Assembly: GCA_030770425.1 (NCBI GenBank)
Contig: JASJFT010000180.1
Coordinates: 1 to 64,000 of the forward strand
DNA: 64,000 bases
Direction of reading: 5' to 3'
Source: Darksidea phi
Lineage: Eukaryota > Ascomycota > Dothideomycetes > Pleosporales > Lentitheciaceae
Part shown: one piece after another, positions 55,112 through 64,000 of the stretch
Numbering within the stretch: position 1 is the stretch's first letter
Layout of the letters: every line of letters begins with the position of its first letter
Program-made: the position numbers and the translations under genes
The notes under the pieces: generated by a model
Databases searched by the model: none
What the model was told of the DNA's origin: nothing
What the model saw: the letters and a program-made list of their open reading frames with translations, nothing else

Positions 55112-56288
55112 ATGTGTTACCTTAATTTCCCGTTTCCAGAATGGGACCCAGACGAGCCGTTGCCGCGAGCCTTCCCGCGCCTGGAATGGGCCATTCCAGT
55201 CAACATAACCGCGCTGGGCGCGAATCTGGAGGCTTACTCAAACATCGATCGGCAGATCAATTGTCTCAGACTATCTCACCGCTTTGGCCAGGGACCTCTG
55301 TCTAAGATCCCTCAAGAAATTCTTGAGATGATCATCGATGAGGCTCAGCAATTGGAAAGGCGCAAACTACGACCGTCGTGGGAGAAGCGCTTCGCCTGTT
55401 TCCGAGGCAGATGTACACCGGGCCAGCATTACAACCCATACGGACCTTACACCGAAATGGTATGGAGGAAATATTTTAATTTGTTTCCTGACCCCGAGCG
55501 AGGCTCGTTGGACCCAGGTGACTACACGGAAGAGGAGAAAGTTAAGATGTTAGAGGCTAAAGTGGGGGCCGTCGATCTCTTACACGAGCACTCCATACAA
55601 GAGTGGCTCGACTCTGTATGTTTGTGCGAGTCGATAAAGTCATCATCGAAGGCGAGAAACAGAAACTGGCGACAATTGAGCGATGTTAGTCTATCAGACA
55701 CTTAATTTGATATCAGCTAATTTCTTCAGATACTTAGGGCCCGTTTCGGCCTTGAGATGTACATTATGCACGAGCTTGTGTCCCCAGAACTTAAAGCTAT
55801 GGAACCCTATCCAAGCTTCCCCGAGCACAGTTCGTATTATACGTCTGCCTTTCTCACCTTATTTTCGGACACCGCAGAAAAATGTAATTCTAGTCGGCTT
55901 CTGTGTTCAAAGACCAACCAGATCTTCGTACTGCAAGGCAGTCATGCCGGCTTCAGGCAAACTATCAAACCATCTGCCTTGGTTCTCTCAGATAAGCAAC
56001 GCCAACGCTTTGCGAAGGCCATGAGGGCTCTTGGCTTATCCCCGTACTACCACTTCACTGAGCTGGAGTCTTTAATTTCTCAACTTGGCCACGACGCGGC
56101 TTTGTGGGAGATCTGCGGAGAGCGACTGTCTGGTTATTTCGCTCCATCGCCGACCTCGCAGGAGAGCAGGGCGAAGAAGCTGAAAGAATATATGAGAAAG
56201 AAAAACAAGGGTAGTTATACTTGCCTTTTTCAACAGAGATGATGCTAATATAAAATATACAGAGCTCGCAGAACAATCGTGGCCGTAA
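55112..56288 (+). CDS. F-box-like protein B, second of a tandem pair
   Basis: Three exons (55112-55684, 55730-56210, 56263-56288) give 359 residues. The start MCYLNFPFPEWDPDEPLPRA leads to FPRLEWAIPVNITALGANLE, as in A (RRLEWAIPVSIAELAGSLE). The helix pair LSKIPQEILEMIIDEAQQLE is F-box-like. The remainder is helical and charged: ARFGLEMYIMHELVSPELKA, LSDKQRQRFAKAMRALGLSP, YYHFTELESLISQLGHDAAL. The last exon is only 26 bases, giving ELAEQSWP, equivalent to ELALQSWP in A. Shared intron positions and phases show A and B arose by tandem duplication; the 396 bases between them contain no gene. It lacks substrate-binding repeats such as LRR or WD40. No family name is known. Confidence 0.8.
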
Positions 56289-56605
56289 CTCCAGCTCCTG
56301 GCTACTGTCCGGGCGAAGAGGTTTATTGACACGTTCCCACTGTTTTAAGTCTAGGTACACCTAGGTTATCTTGTATGGTGCCGGTCATGCTTGGGAGACG
56401 TCAGGGGTGTTTCTATTGCGAAGGAAGAGCATTGTGTTTCTCACACAAAACATGGTACATCTAATGGAAATGGACGAGCATATACTTGACGTGTGGTACC
56501 TGCGAAAAGTGGCAATATATGCGATAGGACGAGGGGTTATATTGGTGTCTCGGGGGCTAGTGTGTAATTGATGGATCCGAGCAACATGGTCACACTGTAA
56601 TGGCT
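56289..56605. other. Intergenic stretch, no supported gene
   Basis: Short, with overlapping low-complexity frames only; convergent 3' flanks of F-box-like B and the deacetylase. Confidence 0.4.
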
Positions 56606-57895
56606 CTATCCCCTGGCTTCCGCGTTATCCTCCCTCTCCCTAATGTCATCCTGCTTATCCCAAACTTTCGCCCCCGCGACCCAAGTCTGCAATACCTCAC
56701 CCGCCTCGCTCAATACACACAAATCCGCCCTTCTCCCCTCCCTCAACACGCCTCTCCCACCCGTCCCATCAATCCCCATGAAAGCGGCCACATTCTGCGT
56801 GACCGTCCCCACAGCCTCCGCAATCCCACACCCACTCCACTCCATTAAGTTCCTCACGCTTTGCTGTAAAGGTATGCAGCCACCAATAAGTGTTTCGGTG
56901 CCGGCGATGGTCGCGCGTGTTCCGAGCTTGGTCTGCTGGAAGGGAATTTGCGAGTGACCTGGGTAGGTGCCGTCGGGGAGAGAGGCGAGTTCGATGGAGT
57001 CGGTTATTAGGATGGAGCGCTGGGGGGAGGTACGATGAAGGAGAGATACTGTTGAAGGGTGGAGGTGTTCGCCGTCTGCTATGATCGTGTACCACGGTGG
57101 AGACGGGCTGTAAGTGGGAGGAAGTGATACCAAGCCCGCTAGCCCAGGAGCCCGCGATGCTAATGTTGGCATGGCGTTTAGCGTGTGGGTCAAACACGTC
57201 GCTCCCGCTCTCACTCCTTCTAACCCTTGCTCGTATGTTGCGGTTGAATGGCCCATGGATACCTTTATTCCTGAGGCGGCTAGGGCTTTGATGAGAGAAG
57301 ATGAGTCAGGCAACTCAGGCGCGAGTGTGACCAGTTTTACCGAGGAAGAAATATTTTCGGCGCCGTAGATGTGGGAGGGTGAGGTTTTGCATGGTTGGAA
57401 AAGGGAGGAGTTGTGCGCGCCTTTTTTGTCCGGATGGATGTACGGACCTTCTGTGTGGGCGCCTAGGAGAGAAGCGGAGTTAGGGATGTCGCGAGGTTGG
57501 AGAAAGGGTAGGATCTGGAATAATGGTCAACGACACAATCACTTTGAGCTCTATCACCCTACCTTTTGGAACTCCTCTCCTTTCACCGTCGGGATGGTGG
57601 CCCAAAACCCCGTTACGCCTTGCGTAGCATAGTACCGTGCAATCTTATCTATATTTTCCCCATAACTCTTCTGGTTCTCGAATTGGGTAAAATGGAACCC
57701 ATTGGCACCATTAGTATGCAACTCTAAGAAACCCGGCGCGATGATATTATCATCCAAATCTACGGCTTCGCCGCCAATATATCCCTCTCTTTTCAGGATG
57801 AGTCCGGTCTCATCTGAGATGACGAGATGGTCGTCCACAAGCTCGCCGTCCAGTACGTAGCGGGCGTTCGTGAAAAGGGTAAACCAGCCCGACAT
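56606..57895 (-). CDS. N-acetylglucosamine-6-phosphate deacetylase (NagA)
   Basis: It removes acetate from GlcNAc-6-P, the committed step of GlcNAc (chitin) catabolism. Two exons (57895-57563 and 57514-56606) give 413 residues, typical for the family. The start MSGWFTLFTNARYVLDGELV shows the small beta-sandwich. GFLELHTNGANGFHFTQFEN (metal-site ELHxNG), LLGAHTEGPYIHPDKKGAHN (HxEGP), IKVSMGHSTATYEQGLEGVR, THTLNAMPTLASRAPGL and DGEHLHPSTVSLLHRTSPQR (DGxH, substrate/metal) follow, and SILITDSIELASLPDGTYPG holds the catalytic Asp (TDS in place of the more usual TDA). GIDGTGGRGVLREGRRADLC ends the sheet, with an acidic tail. No partner genes of the fungal GlcNAc cluster (hexokinase, deaminase, transporter) are adjacent in the window. 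Confidence 0.95.
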
Positions 57896-58496
57896 GGTAG
57901 GATCTTGCAATGTCACTTAGACCTGCTTGGGCAACAACTAGAAGGCAGGGCGGCATGAACCGCGGGGCATCCCAACGATCTGCAACGGGGCTAGGGTAGG
58001 CGAAGCAGGCCCACTCTTTATCGTGGCTGAGGCCGCTCATTGGCCCACTCCCCGCAGCGATCGAGAACGCGACAGGCATGACGTCGATCTCTAAGAATCA
58101 TGATCCCCCTCAGACGGGAGGTAATCTGGATTTCCTCAGCAGAGCGGCCAAGAGGGAGTGTCGCTAGAGCTGATATGTGCCGTGGAGCCCACTGACAGGG
58201 CACGCGTCTACAACGGTGGCGTTAGCAGACGCGGCAACTAGAACGACTTGAGAAATAGTGAGTGGAACCTGTGGCCGGAATGACATCATGATGGGCTGGG
58301 CAGCTGCGTGTAGCCTTCTTTCACGACGCGGCTGCAACGCGCGCGCTTCCCTGCTTTCTGGTAGCATCGGAGGGGTAGCTACTTGCTTAATTTCCACAGC
58401 TGAAGCTCGCCCTGCCTTCTTTTCCCACTCTCATCCCCCAATTGCTCTATATCGAAGCCAAGCTCGACGCAGCGCGCGGAGAGGGTAGTCGAAACC
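57896..58496. promoter_or_regulatory. Divergent promoter region of deacetylase and Mug190-like gene
   Basis: About 600 bases separate the start codons of the deacetylase (leftward) and the Mug190-like gene (rightward). No gene is supported. C/T-rich sequence (58400-58470) precedes the Mug190-like start. Confidence 0.45.
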
Positions 58497-61400
58497 ATGG
58501 CGGACCAACAGCAAAAGGTGCCTGGCGGCCATTACTCAGGCCGCAACCCCGTTCCAACTGTAAAGAAGTTCATCGAAAACCTGGACAAGGACAAGCCGGA
58601 GAGGGACCGCAAGCTGGATGAGCAGAATGCCTCGCAGCAGAATGCCTCGCAGCAGAGCGGAGAAGCGGTCCCTCACAAGGCGCAGAAGATGGGGGTTTCG
58701 GGCACACAGAAGACGGTCACCGACCCGACTACAGGAAACCAGGTCGTGATTGAGGACGTCAGTAAGGCCATGATGGGCCAGGTCGAGAACCCCACGGTAT
58801 GGTCATGTTCATACGGATGTTTCGCACAGTGCTAATGGGAGAAGCTCTCGGTGCCTAATGCGAACTTGAACAAAGATACAGTAAGTTCCGAACCCATAAT
58901 CTCAAAGCTCAGTCCTCACACAGCATAGCCTATCAAGACCGACCCCTCTCAGTCGCCAGAGGAGTACAAGCACAACCAAGATGTCACCGCCCCACCCGAC
59001 CCTGTCGTTGAAGGTTCCACCTCCGACGTCCCTATTCACGGCGAGAAGACCAACATTCTGTTCCATCCAACACCCTCTGTCAGCTATGAGCCGACGTTCG
59101 CCGCCTTGGAGAAGAAGGCCAGTATCCTCTGTATCGGCATCCTTGTGGTCACCGTGGCCATCGGGAAGATGTTTGGCGGGGCACTCAAGGGTCTGGTACC
59201 GTTGGGCATGTGCCTGTCATCCGGAGTGTGGCTCTGGATGAAGGAGGTCATACGTAGCGGGCGCGAGGTTGAGTGGGACAGCGAGAAGACGCGCGGCCAA
59301 ATGGTACGCTTTTTGCAGACGTGGTTGCGAATAGCTTCTAACGCGCCCAGGCTACTGCAAATCTCCTTCCAGAATCGGTTGAGTGGATGAACGCACTTCT
59401 ATCCGTCATCTGGGGTCTGATCAACCCTGACATGTTCCAGGGTGTGGCGGACACTCTCGAGGATGTGATGCAGGCCTCTGTACCGGGAATCATCGAGAAC
59501 GTCCGAGTCGCCGAGATCAACCAGGGCAGCAATCCGCTGCGAATCCTCAGCTTGCGAGCCCTCCCAGACACGCACATGAAAGAGCTCAAGCAGTCGATCC
59601 ACGAAGAGAACAAGAAGACAAAGGATCCACAAGAAGCTGCTGCCGACGAAGAAGGCGGCGACTTCTACAACCTTGAGGTATCTTTTGCATACCACGCGAA
59701 ACCAAGCGGAAAGCGAGCATCGGATAAGGCACGCAACATGCACATGCAGTTGGTGTTTTACCTAGGGATTAAGGGTCTCTTTGGGGTTCCGCTTCCGATT
59801 TTCGTCGAACTCCAGGGTCTTGTTGGCACAGTTCGGTTACGAATGAACATGACACCTGACCCACCCTTCTTGAAGACACTTACATTCACACTAATGGGTA
59901 CGCCTCAGGTCGAGGCTGGATGTATTCCTATGATGGAGAAGGCTCCGAATATTTTGAATCTACCACTGATCAGCAACTTTGTCAATTATGCGATCAAGGC
60001 CGCAGCGAGCAGTATGTATTTCCTTGTGTGAGCCGAGAACACTGCTAAACGTCATAGTGTACGTTGCCCCGAAATCCATGTCTATCGACATGCGCGCCAT
60101 CCTTCAAGGTGATAGTGTCCAAAAAGACGTCGAAGCCCTTGGAGTCTTGTGGATCCGAATTCATCGCGCTGTTGGTCTTAGCAAGCAAGATCGTCGTGGC
60201 GCTGAGCACGGTGGTAGCGATCCATACATCACGCTGGCCTTTAGCAAATATGGAAAACCGATGTACTGCACTCGTGTCATAACTGACGATCTCAATCCTA
60301 TTTGGGAAGAAACCGCAGCGCTTTTAGTCACTCCGGAACTGATCAAGGCCGACGAGAATCTTAGTGTTGAGCTATGGGACTCAGACAGACATACCGCCGA
60401 TGACATCGTCGGAAAAGTCGAGCTTTCCATGCAGAAAATGATTCAACACCCTGGCAAGATGTACCCTCAAGTTTCAAAGCTTTCGGGCATGGATGCTGAT
60501 AGCGAAATGCCTGGAGAGCTTCACTGGGAAGTTGGTTACTTCGGCAAACCCAAGTTCCGCCCAGCTATGAGAACCGATGGCAAGAACCGCGCCCTTCCGG
60601 ACGAGCTTAAGGATGATCCCTCTCTACAAGATGAGAAAGGTGTCATCAATAGCGAAGAAGACGATGCAGTTATGCACACACCGCCCGATCCACTTTGGCC
60701 AAGTGGCATCTGCAGCGTCATCGTTCACCAAATCGTCAACCTAGAGCTTGAGAATGTCAAGGGAACGAGGGGATCTCGCAAGGGTCGTGAGTTTGAGCCT
60801 GCGAAGCCGTATGGTGAGGCACGCGAAGAGACTGGAGGAGGCCTTCCAACCAGTTATTGTACCCTTTTGTTCAACGATCAGCTAGTATACCGAACTCGTG
60901 CGAAGGCGGTGTCGTCGCAACCCATCTTCAACGCTGGAACGGAGCGGTTCATCCGCGACTGGCGCTCTGCCATTGTTACTGTCACCGTTCGTGATCAGCG
61001 CAATCGCGAGCACGACCCTATTCTCGGTGTCGTTCCCCTCAAGCTCTCAGACATTCTGGAGACTTCATCCCAAGTCACTCGTTGGTACCCGCTCGATGGT
61101 GGCATCGGCTTTGGTCGCATCCGCATATCGCTGCTCTTCCGCAGCATCGAAACTCGTCTTCCTCCAAACATGCTGGGCTGGGATGTAGGCACATTCGAAT
61201 TCCGCTCCGATCGCGTTCTTGCCGTAGGTTATAACATCCAACCCAAGGTACGCCTCCGAACAGGTGGAAGCACTGGCAAACTCGGCCGCTCGGCAGCGCA
61301 CAAACTCAGCGAGGGCGATGGTTACTACTGGGACCTCACGGAGAACAATGGCAAGAACAATGTCCGCCTACCGGTCAAATACCGCTACAGATCACCCATC

Positions 61401-62439
61401 GTTTTCGAGTTCCACCATGCCGGTAAAAGGAAGGCGGCGGCCTACGCCGTCATCTGGCTGCAACATTTCATCGACAATGAGGACGCTGATATTAACATCC
61501 CTATCTGGACCACTGCTCACCCCGCACGCCTCACGCAAAATTACATCACAGAAGAAAATTGTCAGAAAGAACCAGGTCTAGAAGACCTTAAAGAAGTCGG
61601 CCGCCTCCAGTTCCGCGCCCGCTTCAAAGCCGGTACCGATGAATCACACGAGCAGTTCATCGTCGACAACGATTCTCGTGAGACGTATGAGACGTGGGAA
61701 GCTTGCATCACGGAAGGCGTACGGAGCCGCAAAGTTGAGAAGGAGCTCCCCGATCGCGTCCAGCAACTACATGAAGAATCGCTTACGCAAGGCCGCGATA
61801 TCCTCAAGAACGCCGATGATGAGGAGAAGAGGAAGTGGCTTGCTAAAGACGGTGCAGATTGGTCCGGCGCCTTTGGACATGATCCGAAGGCTTATATGAA
61901 TACCAAGGGTAAGAAAAAGAGAGAGCCTGGGGTGGAGGAACCATTGCACGACCCGTTCCATCCCTCCGACGATGAAGACAATGATGAAGATGGCTATGAT
62001 GACTCAGACTCTTCGTCTGATCTGGGTGTCCAAGACGCATATAGCACAAATAACGCTTCTTCCAACGACAATGCCAATAGCGTTAAACATCAACCCACAG
62101 ACCTCTCGCCCAACTCCCCCCGCGCCTCACAGAGCACCAACCGCACCGATACCACGCCCGACTCCAGCAGCAATTTGTCCAGTATGAGCAGCAAGGATGT
62201 CAACAAGCAGAACAAGCGGACGGAAGAGCGCAAGCAGCGCGGGCTGATGCAGTGGAAGCCGGCGCGGAACGCGAGGTTTGCTAAGGACCAGGGCCTTCTG
62301 GGCCTAAAGAAATTGGGTAAGAAGGTTACTGGTGGGCTGGATGGACGTCAACCTAGTGTGGAGACCGGTAAGCTTTTCTTCTCGTCAGGTGGTTGTTCAG
62401 AGATGGTGATACTGACTGTGAATAGAAACTGGAGCTTAA
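58497..62439 (+). CDS. Mug190-like SMP/C2-domain membrane-contact-site protein
   Basis: Six exons (58497-58796, 58842-58880, 58929-59303, 59351-60011, 60058-62367, 62426-62439) give 1232 residues. The N-terminal half is disordered, then come two hydrophobic segments (KKASILCIGILVVTVAIGKM and GLVPLGMCLSSGVWLWMK) and a synaptotagmin-like SMP domain (ESVEWMNALLSVIWGLINPD, LVFYLGIKGLFGVPLPIFVE, PPFLKTLTFTLMGTPQVEAG). C2 repeats follow: LGVLWIRIHRAVGLSKQD, SDPYITLAFSKYGKPMYCTR, LNPIWEETAALLVTPELIKA and another at ICSVIVHQIVNLELENV with SYCTLLFNDQLVYRTRAKAV. The third region and a Ser/Asn/Asp-rich tail end in ETETGA. S. pombe Mug190 has this architecture; a role as ER-plasma membrane tether and lipid carrier is inferred from relatives (tricalbins, Tcb). 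Confidence 0.9.
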
Positions 62440-64000
62440 TGTCTAATTCGTACTTGGACTTTGGAGAAGACTGGCCTGAGTTGGGCCTTGAAATTGCGAT
62501 GCAAGAATGCAATGGTGGAGAGCAGTGGAGGAAAGGCGGTTCGACTTCACTCCACGATGAATGTGAGTCGACTTGATCAGTCAGGAAAACATCGACATAG
62601 CTCTGCACGCACAACACGAGATTGTGGCTGTATACCATGTAACATAATTTACCTTACCCTTCAACTTTACAATACCAAGATACCATACAACGTTACCTTG
62701 CCTTCACTTTCTACGCCCCCACCGCTCGTCCCCGCAGCACTGAGCCTACCCAGCAGCAACCCCCATCCATGTTCGCCTGTGATAGATGCCACTCCAACGC
62801 CCCTTATTGGATCATTATCGTATGATCTCCGGGATTGCCGCTCGGTTTGCCCGTCTACTCGCTTGGCTGCTTGTCTAAGACACGGACTTCGATAGCGTGG
62901 ATGTAACTGTCACGCTTCTCCGCAACTTTCCTTGTTTTCTCACCGATGCGCTTCGTGCAGATGCTCGACCGTTGTTCAGTGCCATGCACTTGTGTGGACG
63001 GCGAATGAACGTAGATGTTTGGACACGGCATGCGGAAGCGGATAAGTTGGCGATCGCGTCAACTGCTTCTGCAGCGAGAGAGTGCTTTTTAGTGCGTGCT
63101 GCTCAAGAGCGTCATGATCCGTGGATGACTTTGGCTGGCTACCAAGCTTGACCGGGTAAGTTGGCATAGCAGGGTTATGGGGCCGTGTACCGGCGGAGTG
63201 GGAGGTGATGTTATTTGCTACTTGTGTGATTAGTGCGTGTTAGTTTTACATTTGACCGCTTCACGTGCGACATTGGATATGCTAGCTGCAGGGAGATTTG
63301 GCCATCTGCTCATTTGCAGGCCGCAGGGCTGGCCGACCATCCGCTCACTTGCATACAGGCCGCAGCAAAAGTTGACCATCTGCTTATTTGCCACCGTGCT
63401 GATGGCGGTTGGCATGTTCCGGCGGTGAGGGTGTCTGGTGCAAGCCCTATTTAGTGGGTGACATAGTATGCATACGATAGAACGAGGCCTATGGGGTCGC
63501 AGACTGTAGCTTTCAGCCGCCTGGAAATGTTGCCCCGAAGTCGCCCGGTATTCCCACGTGCAGTGTCTTAGACCTAGTCGGGGAACTTGCTCGGAAGCCT
63601 TCCTCGTAGACCGAAAGGTGCAAGGGGGGAGCGGACAAGAAACGGGGGGAAAACGGTTTCCACGGGTTGGTAGGTGCATACGGTATGCGGAGTCCTGTTT
63701 CATCTGCGGGCGATTTTGTCATCACACCAAACGATCTGGCATTTGACGAATGGCATGATTTTACTTCGAAAAGAGCACGAGCCAGGATAGTGCTGGGGCA
63801 AGAAGAAGCTTATGATGGTTCGTGTGCCTGCATCAATTGAACCCCGGATCCAGCTCGATCTGTTGGGACGAAATACCGTTTTGTGTCACTTTTTCGGGTT
63901 ATTCCGCAGGTTTGACGACGCCATGGCTGCTCCTCATTCGATACAGCTCGATCAGTGGTAGCGAAGAATGACGGTGCGACAGTCTCACAGCTGCTGAGCA
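62440..64000. other. Gene-free right end of the window
   Basis: No reading frame is convincing. About 63296-63400 carries two imperfect copies of GACCATCYGCTYAYTTGCA with CCGCAG spacing, a degenerate local repeat. Any gene to the right starts outside the window. Confidence 0.45.

Noticed and set aside
62897..63151. 84-residue frame near the right end
   Set aside because: No family, no splice context; likely chance.

Overview
The window is nuclear DNA of a filamentous ascomycete (Pezizomycotina, most likely Dothideomycetes). Genes are split by short introns (about 45-75 bases) with GTRNGY donors, CTRAC-like branch sites and YAG acceptors. It carries fungus-specific genes: translation elongation factor 3, a group II G-alpha subunit, a Mug190-type SMP/C2 protein, a fungal rhodopsin-domain membrane protein and a DSC ubiquitin-ligase subunit. 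There are no operons, rRNA genes or CRISPR arrays, and no intact tRNA gene was found. The class-level assignment is an inference from gene content. Exon boundaries were read by eye from splice signals and family conservation; nearly all of the spliced reading frames close without a remainder.

Layout. 1-3.1 kb: no gene, a duplicated diverged repeat and simple repeats. 3.1-14 kb: a proline/serine-rich protein of uncertain 5' end (-), Arp2 (-), ribosomal protein L5 (+), a leucine-rich-repeat protein resembling fungal Mhp1 annotations (+). 14-24.2 kb: an unknown proline-rich protein (+), an NTF2/SnoaL-like protein (-), a broken amino-acid permease remnant (-), a small secreted protein (-), a cytochrome P450 whose heme-ligand cysteine is replaced (-), and a rhodopsin-domain membrane protein (+). 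24.4-36 kb: a coiled-coil protein (-), a long GC-rich leader region and the G-alpha gene (+), mitochondrial mS38/COX24-type protein (+), and a secreted protein with long Asn/Asp/Gln tandem repeats (+).

36.7-39.7 kb is decayed: a tRNA-derived SINE-like element and a sugar-transporter pseudogene with stops and a frameshift. 39.7-51.5 kb is housekeeping rich: elongation factor 3 (+), a small cysteine-rich secreted peptide (+), Dsc3 (-), an A/B-barrel (Dabb) protein (+), Isa1 iron-sulfur assembly protein (-), a secreted-type ureohydrolase (-) and a MATE transporter (-). 51.5-64 kb: a gene-poor stretch, two tandem F-box-like paralogs (+), N-acetylglucosamine-6-phosphate deacetylase (-), the Mug190-like lipid-transfer/C2 protein (+), and a non-coding tail.

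The genes do not form one pathway. Housekeeping genes for translation (L5, EF-3, mS38), actin nucleation (Arp2), Fe-S assembly (Isa1) and membrane protein quality control (Dsc3) alternate with accessory material. The most unusual items are the P450 lacking its thiolate cysteine, the NDNQ-repeat secreted protein, the six-cysteine secreted peptide and the tandem F-box-like family.
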